A DNA stretch of 64,000 nt from Campylorhamphus procurvoides (Eukaryota > Chordata > Aves > Passeriformes > Dendrocolaptidae): the NCBI GenBank assembly GCA_013396655.1, contig WBMV01001018.1:2250778-2314777 (forward strand), read 5' to 3'. A program made the translations under genes and the position numbers. Each line of letters starts with the position of its first letter. Position 1 is the stretch's first letter. Of this stretch, positions 1-12,213 are shown piece after piece. The notes under the pieces were generated by a model. It worked only from the letters and a program-made list of their open reading frames with translations. It was not told where the DNA came from and ran no database searches.

Positions 1-1142
1 GCCCTGGCCTGAGGGGAAAGCAGCAGGAAACCCCCAAAGACCCTCCATGGCAGTGGAAGGGAAGAGCTGAGCAGTCTCCCATTAGATGGGCTAATGTCAC
101 CTTAATATGAAAAGCCACAGGGCACTGTGGTTAGTAAAGGAAACATAATAAAACAAACAAATAAAACCTTGCAAGTCTTTTTGGGCTTATTTGCTTCTTT
201 ATGCTGTGCTGCATGGCAGTCATCGAAGAAAATGGATAATCTGACCATTTGAAAACAAAAAGTATTTCAAGTCAGGGTGTTTAAAATTGAATGCTTTGGC
301 TACAATATTTTAACTTGAAAGATTAATTAATATTTGGAGAGTAGAAGCTTTTTTTTTTTTAAAGGTTCAGTGCTCAGCTGCTCATTAAGCACAAAATTGC
401 ATCTTCACTAATTGCTTGCAAAAGCTGAGCAAAATGGTAAACATCTCTAGTACAAGCAGGAGTACATTGCAAAGCAAGGTATGAGTCTGCTTCATTTGGG
501 AAAGGAAACAGAAAAAGAAGCAAGCAGCCCAATATTTTCAGTGTGATCTTTTCTCTCCGAGCACATTCCCTGGCTGAGGGATGAGGCACAGCACACAAAG
601 CCCAACAGCTGTGAGTTTACTGTAGGATTGAGGCCCCGAGCCCTCCCCACACCGTGGTCACCCCTTCAGTGACAGCAGGGGAGGTTCCTTTGGGTGCCCA
701 GGAAAGAGCAGCCCCTGTGCAGCCCCACGGACAGGGCAGGAGATGGGGAAGGGCATTCCCAGGAGTGTGGTCACCTGAGAGGGGGGCATGGAAAGGTGAG
801 GCCCCTCTGGCTGTGTCACACACACAGACCCCGTGTCCACATTCACAGCAAAGCTCCAGCTGCAGAGAGCTGAGGAGCATCTCTAAGACAGCAGAGATAC
901 AGAATTCAAACAAGGTGTAGTTTTGATACAGCCAGAAAACATATTTCATGTGTAAATACTGTGAAACAAGGTTGATGTTCGTACATATAAAATAATTTAC
1001 ATTTTCCTACAAGACATTTTGAAAAAATAGTAATTCTTGCTTAACTATGAAATAATCTCTTCCAGAAGGATTTTTTGGCTATGAAAACCAAGTGACCTTT
1101 CATATTAACATTGATTCAAAATGATATTTTTATTTCATTTTG

Positions 1143-1194
1143 AAATGTCATTTTGGGTTTTTTTTAACCACCAAACCAAAACGAAGTGACATTT
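1143..1194. repeat. Imperfect inverted repeat
   Basis: AAATGTCA (1143-1150) is followed by TTTTGG, and the complementary blocks CCAAAA (1176-1181) and TGACATTT (1187-1194) come back in reverse order. The outer arms are perfect over 8 bp, while the inner arms are offset by a 5-nt bulge. The whole lies in T/A-rich DNA where such matches arise easily, so this may be chance or a decayed palindromic repeat. No coding potential is seen. Confidence 0.4.
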
Positions 1195-4100
1195 TAACTT
1201 TAAATTCATTGAAAAAGAACTGTTTGCATTTAAATGCCAAACTGAAATAAAAAAATCACTTCTCATTAAATTATTTCTCTCCAGAACTTCAGAACCTTTT
1301 GTTTCATCCCTCAACTGAAAAATGCTGTCCCAGACTTTTGTTTCTAAATTTATAGCAGAAAATACTGCTTTGTCCAAGCACCAGTTGTTTTTACTGTAAT
1401 TTAAATTTATGGATCAGGGAGACAAGAACATTAGGACCATTGCTTGCTTCAAAGTTCAATGCCCAAACAGTCAAGCCTATTCTTTTTCACCTGCACTGCA
1501 ATTCACTGAAATACTCCCAAAGCAAGTCCCCTTCTGCCACCCTGCCCCACCTTTAATTCAAGGGGAAGGAGAATTTCAGAATTTCTTCTGCAAGTTGAGA
1601 AGACAAATTTTATTTCTTTTGCCATCAAACTAATAATCCTATTAAGGTTTATCTCTCATATGAAATTATGAACTGTCACATGAAACATTTCTTACTCATA
1701 TGCCTTTTTTTCTTATGCTCAGTAGCAAAACAGCAAATAAATCAGAGTTTTATAGCAAAGCTACATCTGTAACTGCATTCCTTTTAACTACTTATCTTTC
1801 CTGTTCTTTTTCTTTCATTTTACAGGAATATTTTTTCTTTTCTCAACTAATTGCTTATGTAGCAAAGATAATCCAGTGCATATGAGGACATGGAATGTAA
1901 TTGATACAAAAGTTGAAGAAAGTTGTAAGATTCCAAAAAGTAATCTCCTAATGGAGGAACCCCCAGTAATGGGAGATCATCACAGTGGGCCATGAGCAAG
2001 CCAGGATTAACATCAACATTCATAGGCAATTTGAGTCCCTTTGCCTTGCAGGGCACAGGAAGCATTTTCTTGTTTGAGATGGGCCCAAAGTCTCCCCTGC
2101 ACTGCAGGTTTAGGACACCTGAGAGCACAAAGCCAGCACTGGAACTGCCCAGTGCCACAGCTTTGGATTCTGAGAGCAGGGGCTTGGGGCAACAGCTGAG
2201 GGACCACTGGTTTGATGCAAACTGGTTCATTAACTTTCTCAAAATTCTTTGTAAATACCTGCCCCCCACCCAAACTGTATCACTGTTTCCCTTTGGTTCA
2301 TATTGCTCTCCCCTAAGGAAAGGCCACAAGCATTATCAATGCTTTTGGAGAAATAAAAAGCTCACTAACACAGGGGTTGCTCTGTGTGTGTGCATGCTTC
2401 TATTATTCTGTGGTGCTGCAAAGGGAGGATTATGAATTTATCTCATGTAAAAAAGAAGCCTAGAGAGAAAACGGATTAGAAGAGCAGCTGGGAAGGAAAG
2501 CAGAGGGACAAAACCCCAATCCCGACCAAGCAAACAACTCGTGGAGAGCAAGCCCTTTTCTAACAAGGTGCTGTGGAGTTTTACCAAGCCAAAGGGGAAC
2601 CCGGGGAGTGGGGAGCTGCGTGGGAAAAAGAGGAGTTCTTGGATGGCTGAAAAGGAATACTTTGCTGATGAGTACCCTGATCTGTACAGAGGCAGCAGCC
2701 ACAGAAAGAGGGCAGTTCTCAGAGCTGGAGCATCGGTGCTGCCCCTCGTGCTGCAGGGTTGAGGGGCTGGAGCTGCAGTCCCTGCAGAACAAACACAGCC
2801 CACTGGGAATGGCTCACCTGCCCAGGGAGGGGCAAACCAACCCTCCCCAGCCACTCTCACACCTTTCCCAGCCTCCTTTTGTTGAGCTCCGACAGGACTG
2901 TCATGCTAAGTGGTGTTAGCTCTTCATGTCCTTATTATTTCTCAAGGATTAAAGCAAATGGTCCTCATTCAATAGATTTGCTTCACACACTTTTAATCAT
3001 TCCTTTAAAATTATTAGTATTTTCTTTTATTAAGAAGCATTTCTATGGAAGCCATCATTGGAAATAATAGAGATCTTTCAATTTTACATCAAGATTCATG
3101 AAATTGTGTCAGCCTTTTTAAGTGGGATTTTCAAGAGATTTAATTCTAGAAATACAGGTCTTACTCCATTACTCCACTCTTATAAACCTGCCCACCTGCT
3201 TGGCACATAAATGTTCTTCTTTAAAAGGATCAAAATGTAAATCTGAATAGAATAAACCCAAAATTATTTTCCTAAGTATGACCTGCATCTCTTGTTCTCC
3301 CTGGTAGAAGCACAGAACCCCAAGCTGAGCGTAGCTGGGAAATTTTTGGCTCACAAAGAGGAGCAGACAAGCATTGCAGCTGTGTTTTACTCCTGGGCTG
3401 CTGCCAGGTTTTCTCAAAGGAAGGAATCAAATTTTTTTCCGTGTGATTAAAGAAACTGAGAAAGTACTAAACACTTGAGCTTCACATGCTGTGGTTTAAG
3501 AAAGATTCACCTACACCTCCACATAAATCATACTTGCAAGTCTCCTGCTTGTGAACACCTGCAAATTCCCTTATAACAGGGTTCTTTCCTTTTTCCTGTT
3601 ATTAAAATTAAGAGCATCAAAACCAAGGACTTTTTGGGAAATGGACTTTCCTGGAAATGTTATTTCATTAACAGATTTCAGTTGATTTGAGTTGCAACAA
3701 TCCTGATGTTTTAAAATAGTATTTTTTTAAAAAAAACACAAAGATTTGCTAATATTTATCTTTTTTCTTAGTTCTGTCCTTTGAATCTTCATAATTTAAA
3801 GTTGATATATTTCAAGTTTGAAAAATACTGAGTTTAAGACTGTAAACTTATGCAGTCAAAGGGTAAACATATCTATTTAAACAAACATCTGGGCTAACAG
3901 GTGCTTCCTCATTCAATATCCTATTAATAATTCCACTTACTTCTCTTTCCTGCTGGTGCCAAACGATTTGTGAGGGATTTAAATCACAGTGGTATAAAGT
4001 GTCACCTGCTGATACCAACTTACCTGTCTGAAATAACCCAGCCATTCGAGTTTATCGTGGGTTGTGAGCTCAAGTTCTGTCAGATGCTGGGAGCTCATTT

Positions 4101-4224
4101 CAGTCAGTGCTGGAGAGCCCTCCAATCAATACCTGAGCAATGCAGAGGTGTAGCCATCATTTAGCAGGTGATACTTTCTCATTTCACACAGTCTAGTCTC
4201 CAAGTTTTACAGGTCGAGTTGGAT

Positions 4225-4292
4225 TATTTTTTGTTTGTTTGTTTTGGGTGGTTGAGTTTGTTTGTGATTTTTTAATTTTCTTTTTTTTTTTC
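4225..4292 (+). repeat. T-rich low-complexity block with (GTTT)n
   Basis: This is a T-dominated stretch containing TTTGTTTGTTTG-type runs, then mixed T/G, then an unbroken run of T near 4281. It could be the complement of an old poly(A)-like tract, but no retroposed sequence is recognisable beside it. Confidence 0.7.
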
Positions 4293-5430
4293 AATGCAGA
4301 AAACAGGATCCCAGCTCTTGGGAATTTCCCCACTTCATTTTGCTGGGAGAGTGTTATTTGACCCAAGCATGCTGGGCAAGGGCTAGTGATGAAAATGACA
4401 TTTTCAGCTCCCTAAATTCTCAGGGAAGCTTCACCTGGACACGCTGATCACCTGAGGGCACACAGACGAAGTGACTGCACATCAGTGTAATGTGAAGTGC
4501 CCACTGTGTATTTCTTACATATTTAACACAAGTGTTATGTCTTGCAGCTTAGTCAATTAATTGTTTGCCATGTTCATCACTGGATAAACGATGGTGGAGG
4601 GGGGTACTAAACTCAAGCATGAATAATACCTATTGATGCATTAGATTGGTACACGTGAATACAAACCCTGCCCCAAACTCACTCAAGGCAGTAGAAGGCA
4701 CATGCTTTCCTGGACTACTTTGTATAAGAAGAACTGCAACAAAGACTGTTTTGTTGAACTAAACCACAAGAACAGCAAAAAGATCAGTTCAAGTTCAATC
4801 AATCTGAATGCTCACCCACATTCAGTAATTCTGGATGAAGGAGGAGTTCCTCAACAGACTATGTCAAATAAGAAAAGTATAAATGCTTTCCCCTCTCCTC
4901 CCTCTGCTATGAGAGAAGGTATTAAAGATCCTAAAAAGAGAGGCCAAACAAAACAAATCAGAACCTGACAGCAAGGAAGGTGGGCTAGTGAGTGACTACA
5001 TATTCATCTGACTCTTCTGTTTGTCATCCCCACGACTGAGGTATATTAGTCCTTACAGACAGGCCTGGGAACAGACTGACCACAGGCAGTTATGGTCGAT
5101 ACCCAATCATAAACCCAATTGGGTTCTGTACTATTCTTTGGAAAACAGAGCATAAATCTTAAGGTCTAGTGGTTTTCCACATTCATAAACATATTCCCCA
5201 AAACTTTAAGTCAGGCACAGAGCATAACTTTAAACAGGAGAATTTAATGCCAGAGTTACTAAACTTTGGGGGGAAGAGGGGGGAACATGCCATGGTTCCC
5301 CTTTGCAGGGCCTCCTCTCACTGGATTGAGTTGAACCCTTTCTGGACAACAGACAGCAGAGTTCAGGCTGCTATGATTGATGGCAAACCATTCATTACAA
5401 ATGAGGCTCACAGAACTGCACTTTGATATG

Positions 5431-5500
5431 AATCAGAGAATCATGGAATAATTCAGACTGGAAGGACTTCAGGAGGTCATCCCCACAGACAACAGAATGC
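5431..5500 (-). mobile_element. CR1 retrotransposon fragment (3' tail)
   Basis: The plus strand carries the reverse complement of the avian CR1 3' end: an AATCA..GAATCATGGAAT start, then a ..CTGGAAGGACTTCAGGAGGTCAT block. The element therefore points to the minus strand, with its terminal ATTC-rich repeats at the low-coordinate side. CR1 is a non-LTR retrotransposon that copies itself by target-primed reverse transcription and is usually 5'-truncated, so a 3' tail alone is typical. Similarity fades after about 5490, so the inner boundary is uncertain. No reading frame survives. This assignment is from memory of the CR1 consensus, not from a search. Confidence 0.75.
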
Positions 5501-7491
5501 AGCTCTCACCACAGACTGCAGTACCAGTTATGACACTAGAACTGGTTTGGGGGGTTTTTGAATAAATTGTCTGATTGCAATAGGAAGTAGGCATAAAAAT
5601 AGAGTTCAGCAACTCACATATTCACTGGGGGAAAAAAATCCTTTCTCCTAGACTGGCAAATTAAAAAGAAAGAGAAGTTTTGTTATCACCAGCAAACAAA
5701 AGATGAAAGAGCTGGACCCCCCCGCTTACACAGCTAAAGTGACTGGGTCTGCTTAGGGTCGGCATTCAATTTTTCTATTTCTGAACAGAGGAAAAGAGTT
5801 TCTACAGATCCAGAAAACTAAAAAAATGCATTTTGACATCAAGCATTGTGTCTGTTAATCCTCGCCATATATATTGCTTGCAGCACTTTCAATTCAGCAG
5901 TAACATGCTATTCCTTACAAATATTTGCATTGTGACAGAGCCACTGTTAGCTTCTGAACTTTCTATAATTCGAAGTCAGTTTCAAGGGCTGGTACCTCAT
6001 TTTCAGAAGGTTGTATTATTTTGGGTTTGTTATTTGTTTTTTAAACCTGAAATGAGTTTACACACTATGCACTTACATGTTTTACACTGAAATACACGGG
6101 CAAGTATTAAGGAGGGCATAATTCACCTTTGCAAGCATAAGTCTCTTAAGTTATGGATTTAAGAACTGCTCCCCTCCTGTAGGATTGCACAAATGCTTCC
6201 TAGTTATTAAGCCTGGGCCTCTGTGATCCCCCTGGGATCACACACTCAAGTTCAGCTCTTCATTTGCAAACACAGCAGTCTGAAGGAGATGTGTCCTGTG
6301 CCACAATCTGATCTCAAATATATCCCTTTCTGATGTCTTTAACTACCTGAAGCAGTAGGTTGCTCCGCTTCACAGTTTATCAGTAGGAAAATAAAAGCAA
6401 TTGTTCTAAGTGCAGATCCAATATACCCAAGCAATTCTGAGCCAGAAGACATAAGAATCTCTGTCCAAACTCAGAGAGAGAGTGGAGCACAGGAAATTAT
6501 CACAAGAGGTCAGACCAGCCAAAGCACATCGGCTGGGTGGTTCTCTGCTGGGTAAGAAACCATCATTTATTTATTTTCAAATAAAAACGAAGGCTACACA
6601 CTCAAAGGCAGCTTTGTGGATGTGTCTTGTGTGTACAGAAGTTGTTTCTCCTACTCAAATATATCATTCTATTACATGGAATAATTCAACTAGTTGGACC
6701 TCTAGTATTTGTATTAAAGAGTATATTCACTATTTTTTCATAAATGCCTTGTTAGAATGGGAAATAGGATAAAGGGAATAAATAAATAAGAAAAGGGAAC
6801 ATGAGTGTCAGAATGACAACAAACACAACCCTTGGCCCTGAAAAGATGGACAAATAGAGCTCAGTCAGCTGTATAATAGTCCATTGCTAATTTTTTGGCA
6901 AAATTACACACAAAATTCATTTCTCAGTCAGCTTCTGGATTTACAGAGCAAGAAAAGTAGCAAAATGATATATCCTGATGTACCAACACTATTTTCACAG
7001 TCACATAGTCCAGAAGTAATATTTGCTGTGGTACCCAGACTAAGTGCAATAACAGTATTCCACACCAGGATATCCAAAATACAGAAAGAAAAATAAGACA
7101 CAACTTCATAGACAGTGCTCTCAAAACCATCCTAAATATAAATAGCATAATTTTAGTTTAATATCAAAAGTTGGTGCAAAGGTCAGTGAACTTGAGCATG
7201 AATCTCAAAAGAGAAAGGACAGGCCATAGATAAAAAAATCCCTGCAGTATGTTCTTTAAAATGGCAAAAAAACAGTGGAGTCAGTTAGGTGTGTCCTGAA
7301 CATTTTCCTTTTCCACTGAAAATTCATTATTCTATTTGTCTTGCTAGGGCAACATGCTCAATTTTGACACCACTAATGACGCCCAAAACTACACAAATGG
7401 AATAGAAACACAAGAGGATAAATAAAAGTCGATCTTGGAATGCCTGGATTTCACATACCACATGCTGCTTGTGACTGTCTGAAATACTCAC
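5501..7491. other. Non-coding unique DNA
   Basis: No gene is recognised. A short perfect hairpin lies at 6222-6242. Open frames are under 100 codons and show no protein-like features. The minus-strand frame at 7327-7521 contains one hydrophobic stretch (LLFILLCFYSICVVLGVISG), but I can tie it to no family. It partly overlaps the second exon candidate described at 7492-7586. Confidence 0.55.
6222..6242. repeat. 21-nt perfect hairpin
   Basis: TGTGATCCC (6222-6230), a 3-nt CCT loop, then GGGATCACA (6234-6242) form a fully complementary 9-bp stem. It is followed by no T-run of the bacterial terminator type, which would have no meaning here. Each arm also contains a GGATC/GATCC site. It could be a palindromic protein-binding site or chance. 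Confidence 0.55.
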
Positions 7492-7586
7492 TGCAGAAAG
7501 ATTTACAGCATTGTTCATCAAGTTGCAGAATAAATTCAGAAAGCAGAGGAGACAGGAACAAAGGAATAAAAAGAATTAAAGTGCCG
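7492..7586 (-). other. Candidate exon 2 (minus strand), unproven
   Basis: On the minus strand the 95-nt segment is preceded by TTCCATCTTCTTTTCAG, a good pyrimidine-rich acceptor, and followed by GTGAGTATT, a good donor. One frame is open throughout and reads as a hydrophobic stretch beginning GTLILFIPLFLSPLLSEFIL. That frame does not join to either open frame of the upstream candidate (7702-7751), so a spliced RNA of this form would be non-coding or differently phased. Splice-site matches of this quality occur by chance in tens of kilobases, so this is a hypothesis only. Confidence 0.2.
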
Positions 7587-7701
7587 CTGAAAAGAAGATG
7601 GAACTGTTAAATGCAGTTACTGAAAATAAAAAACGGCTGAATGTGTCAGATTCCAGAGAACTACGCTTTATAATACAACTTAAATAATCAGATATTCTTA
7701 C

Positions 7702-7751
7702 CAGGAGTGCTGTATTTGATGCACTCTGATGAGAACCGGCTATGTTTTCTC
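7702..7751 (-). other. Candidate 50-nt exon 1 (minus strand), unproven
   Basis: On the minus strand the segment is flanked by CTGACAT (branch-like), ATTTTATGTTCTTTCAG (acceptor) and CTG|GTAAGAAT (near-consensus donor). Two of three frames are open; one reads ENIAGSHQSASNTALL and the other RKHSRFSSECIKYSTP. The third has TAG as its fourth codon. A 115-nt gap separates it from the second candidate at 7492-7586, long enough to be a short vertebrate intron. I recognise no protein in either frame. It could be a long non-coding RNA exon, a microexon of a host gene, or chance. Confidence 0.25.
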
Positions 7752-10700
7752 CTGAAAGAACATAAAATGAAAATTATGTCAGGAAAAGGCAGCTTGAAAA
7801 TTCCCTGTCAAAACAGAAATGATTTAGACTGTTTATGCAGTATAAGAATGGATTCATTCAGGAATAAGTATTTTTAGTTGTAACAATATAATATAATATT
7901 CTTTTTAATAACAGTCTTATTCTGGAACAGAGTTTTTCTCACCAACTTCATGTTAAGACAGACATTTTCACAAGTGCAGAGCAGCTATTATGCCTGCTTA
8001 TTTACTATTTCTGCTACAGAGTGCTGAGGATTCCAGCTGCAGGCAGAGATACTTTGTGATACTACATACAGACAGAAGAAGGTATAAAAGGTATGTGAAA
8101 AAATGAAATATTTATCCTTTACATTAGACACTTAGGGGAGGAGAACTAAGGTAGGTGGGAAGTGGAAATCGCTGGGCCTTAATTAATCTGACAAGAATTT
8201 ATATTCCTATTCTAAACACGAATGGCTGGTTTAAAACACTTAATTCCATGTTAATGCAGGGAAGAATTTCTATGACCCTAGTTTTAGCATGCTGTGCAGC
8301 TGTGCAATAAAAAAAACCCAAAAAACCTCTCACTTGGCAGTTTTTTTCTGTCAACCTGCAATTAGAAAATCTTACGGCACGCTCAAGTGATGGGCAAGAT
8401 GTGTTGGTGGGTTTGAGCATGCCCACGACTAATCCAGCAGAACCGTCACCTCTTGCGCCCAAAAGCTGCTCTAAAAGGAGGGTCAGGCCCGAGGCTGCTC
8501 CTCAGCCATCAGGAGCTGCCCTTTGGCCCCTGTGCCCATCACGAGGCAGCAGCTTCCACCCTGCCATGGCACATTGACTCTGCCATCCAGCATGCCTAAT
8601 GAAGCAGTCACACGTATTAACGAAGCATTCTAGTCAGGTTCAAATGGTGCCCTCAGCAGTGCTGAGGCTGCTCTTGCTCCCCAAGGCAAGGCAGGAACGA
8701 GCCCTCTCTGTCCAGATTTCCCTCCTGCAGTAGCAGCCAGTTCATCTCAAGCCAGAGCCCTTTCCCATGTGAATGACTGCACTAACTCCAGCAGGACACG
8801 TGTCTCCTGTCACAGTCTGGGACAGGCCACACATGAAACTCTGTTCAATATCAGGGACTAACTTTCTTCCACAGCCTAAAAGCAGAGTAATTATTTTTTT
8901 CAGAGAGAGCAAGGAGTAACAGGTATCATTTTTCAGTCAGGAACTGGGGATTCCTACAGTCCATCCTCTAAGACTAATCTAACTTGCCCTCCCTAATACA
9001 CTTTCCACACCTTTATGCAAGTCACTTGGACATGGTCCAGAAGTGACAGACTCTCACCCCAACCACCTATTAAGCTTTCACATTGTATTTCTACCAATGC
9101 CCTTTCCTGACTTAAGCCATCGTTATACCAGAAACACAGTCACTGGTCTCTCATGAATGTCTTTCTCCTGTACACATAGAGATGAAATTTAAGATCAAGA
9201 TAGATGAGGTTATTATAATTGTTGACATTGTTCCTCTTGTGGAGCCCTTCCCTGTCCCAGTGCTACCCTACATTGAACAGAAACAGTGCCACAATCACCT
9301 CTTCACAATCACTTTATTTTCATATACAATAGCATAAGGCATCCAGCTGTGCTATACATTAAATTGCATGACAACATAATAGGCAAGGTATATGTATTGA
9401 AGCAAATAAAGTAGCCTTTAAGTTTATGTGATAGCAGCTGGCTTTTGTTATCACTGCAGAGAACAAGGCACTGGAGTACAGGACTGACAGCACAAACCCT
9501 TCACTGACATTCAAAGCGAGAAAGGTTCCTGGCATGGAAAGAATGCTTCTGAAGGACATTTCAAAGGGGATACTTTTCCAGTAAGTCATACTCCTAAATG
9601 AAAAATGAAACAGTGAAGAACCTCCAGCTCTACATGTCTGATGTAGCATTCTGTAATATTCAGAACCTGTCCCATTTTATCATTTGCTACCAGAGGGAGT
9701 GGTTTTTCACCTGGTTCTGAGAAAAGGGCAAAACCATGAATGCTTTTTGATACTGTATTTATTTGCAAATACTTTTTACGCAAAGCTTTTGTAGTCTGAC
9801 CAAATCTTGACTTTACAAATTAAGAAATATAAAGGCCTAGTTAAATCAGTTATAAAAATACCGCAGTACACTGGGAGTATAATATTTACAAACTCTTACC
9901 TGATGTATCATTCACATCTCAGGTTTAAGATAAAAACTCTCCAGAAAAATGAGATGAGAAAGTCTGTATTTCATTAATTTACTAATAAATACAGAATTGT
10001 TTTCATGGTCCAACTAAGAAGGTAAATAATTTGAATTACTCAAGGAGGAGATATCAAATCCTCCAGAAACTAATACATATATGCTTCAATCACTAGCACT
10101 CCTAAATTACCATTAGGATTTCAACCTTATCAGGATAAGGATGGTAGGTCATAACATTAGATTGACTGTGGTATTTCTGTCCCTAAATGAATACTTTACC
10201 TTTAGAAAAGAAATACAGCCTCTAAAAATAAAGTTTTTGTTCTTTAAGGCTCTTTTGGACACACCTCAGACATCTGGGTAGATGTGGATAACACAAAAGA
10301 TCAGTATTTCTTTTGACACACTGCTTTGAAGAAATAGATTATTTTATTCAAGTACAGTATAATTATTCTTTTTAATCTGTTGAAGCAGAGAAATTACTCT
10401 TGTTTGTGTTCGAGTTAGAAATGACAGGAAAGCCTGTTTCTGTGCAGCTTCAGTGGAGTGGAAAGCACTGAAAGAATGAGGAAACTCCAACACTTGGTAG
10501 CTTCAGATTCCTACTCGCTGCATGTATACTGCAATTAGAATGCAAACCAGGAGTGATACACACATGCAAACACAGCATGACACACAGCAAAAGGAAAATT
10601 GCCCTCTGAGATGTTTTACAGTCATTAATAAGTTTTCTAACAAATGAGGGCCAGAAGCCACAGCATCTCCTCTGAAGGTCTAGCTGGCTTACCTAAGGAG

Positions 10701-11199
10701 TTTCAAAACACAGACACACTTGTACAGAATCCCCAAAGTGACTGTTTCCCATCCAAGCCCTGCAGACAGATGGAGGCTGTCCACTTTTCCCTGGAAATAC
10801 ACCAGAGAGCTGGGTCAGCAGAGGAGGGTGGCTGTCAGGAGGTGGCTGTGAGGACTGGCAGCAGGAACGCTCTCCCCAGCTCAGGCTGAGCAGAGTCCAC
10901 CCTGCTCCTTGCTTTCCCTGTGCAGAGCAGAAAGCTCTTGGGGCACTGTATTTCACAGCAGCCATGCAGCCCCTTTGGATACCTTGCAAGGGATCTTTTC
11001 CAGGCACTGTCACGCTACCTGAGGATGGTTTCCCTAAAAGGCTGTGTGCCGGCCCACTGCTGAGCCCTTCAGCCCATGCACTTGTCCCCAGCCTGACAAC
11101 AGGGATACTGCAATACTGCCAGTCCTTGGGGATGGCTCTGGGCTCTCACACTGCCAGTTCCAGGTTCCAGAGCCAAGAGAACCACGCTCTCTAGGACAG
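7752..11199. other. Non-coding unique DNA
   Basis: Nothing gene-like is seen. The stretch contains a G+C-richer patch at about 8461-8760 and a palindromic double GATA motif at 10125-10140. Overlapping open frames of 76-106 codons at 10640-11370 run on both strands and are chance frames in mixed-composition DNA, in part over the CR1 fragment. Confidence 0.55.
10125..10140. promoter_or_regulatory. Palindromic double GATA motif (candidate)
   Basis: CCTTATC-AG-GATAAGG is a perfect 7-bp inverted repeat with a 2-nt spacer, placing two WGATAA-type sites back to back. GATA-family zinc-finger factors bind such sites singly or as inverted pairs. A match of this length is expected occasionally by chance, and nothing else nearby supports a regulatory role. 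Confidence 0.25.
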
Positions 11200-11580
11200 T
11201 AGAATCAGACTGAGATTTGAACATCATCTCAAGTTTAACCCAGAGCCAGACTAGGATGCTGTATGTCCAATAGAGTTCTGAACATGTCTGTGGATGGAAG
11301 TCACCCAAACTTCTCTTGGCAGCCTGCTCCATTGGCTGACTAACATCACTTTGAGATGCCCTACCCCCTTCCACATTCAGCTGGAATTTCTCTTGTTGTA
11401 GCTTGTACCTCCTTTCCTCTGCCCTTTTGTTGTACCCCTCCAGAAGTCTTCATCTGCTCTATAAAAATCCCTTTGAGTAACTGAAAACAGCAATAGGATC
11501 CTTCCCTAAGTCTTTTCCTAGAAGAAGAGACCCAGCTCATCCAGTTTCTCCCCATTTATTGTGCTCCAGCCCTCCAGCCA
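11200..11580 (-). mobile_element. Old CR1 retrotransposon fragment
   Basis: Several blocks on the plus strand correspond in order to the antisense of the CR1 3' region. They are TGTCCAATAGAGTTCTGAAC, then GGCAGCCTGCTCC, then TCTTGTTGTAGCTTGTACC, then a decayed AGCTCATCCAGTTTCTCC. The order and spacing fit one element of about 370 bp pointing to the minus strand with its 3' side near 11200. Divergence is high and the terminal short repeats are not clear, so the insertion is old. The frames of 64-101 codons over this interval are remnants without function. Identification is from memory of the family consensus. Confidence 0.72.
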
Positions 11581-12213
11581 GTCTGATATCATGGATAATA
11601 TCAAGTGCAGCAGACCACCATGCCATCCCTACTGCCTGGGGCCTTTCTCTACTCACTGCTGCCACTGAGACATGAGGTCACCACTTTCTAGGACTATTTT
11701 TTATTCAGTTATTATACAAATAGTCACTGCATGGCTACAAAGTCAAGATGAATTCTAAATCAGGCTTGGATTCAAGCCATATTTCTTTATCAAGATATCA
11801 TTTACTGGTCTTCCCAACAAAATAAGAACAACTCACAGAAGCACAAGACCAGGGAAAACATGTGGAAATATGACTTCTGCAGGCAGCAGTAGGAGCTCAT
11901 TCATTCTCCCTTTAGATAATCATAGGACTGTAATATGAAATGGAATTATGGAGGATGACAGCAAAGCATCTTGTATCTCCCACTCTGAGTTCAAATTTCC
12001 TCCGCAAGTACAGACACTTTTTCCCCTCATTTAAAAAAGAAAAAAAAAACACCTATTCCAGACCTAAATGCAAAACTCAGTAAAGTTAACCATCCACCAA
12101 TATTAGAAAATGGAATTTCAGCCAGCTAAATGTGAGAAATCTCAGTAGTAGCCCAAGGTCCAGCAGTTTTACTGACACAGCATTAGTCACTGTTCTCCAG
12201 TGCCTGCTGGGTT
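11581..12213. other. Non-coding unique DNA
   Basis: Nothing is recognised here apart from an A-rich run near 12031-12050. No gene, tandem repeat or splice pair was found. Confidence 0.55.

Larger units (their letters stand above)
1..5430. other. Non-coding unique DNA, 5' end of window
   Basis: I see no gene in this stretch. It is A+T-rich with two G+C-richer patches (about 640-850 and 2490-2900), which explain most of its longer open frames. Opposed frames of 147 and 160 codons overlap around 1850-2435 and match no protein I recognise. Visible landmarks are a 12-T run at 349-360, an imperfect inverted repeat at 1143-1194, a T-rich block at 4225-4292, and an isolated acceptor-like pyrimidine tract ending in ACAG near 1825 that has no convincing partner donor. 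None of these amounts to a gene. Confidence 0.6.

Noticed and set aside
1847..2435. Opposed frames of 160 (minus) and 147 (plus) codons
   Set aside because: They occupy the same DNA on opposite strands, and neither resembles a known protein, so both are best explained as chance.
7327..7521. Minus-strand frame with a hydrophobic segment that looks like a membrane helix
   Set aside because: It has only 64 codons, hydrophobic runs are common in T-rich DNA, and no related protein is recalled.
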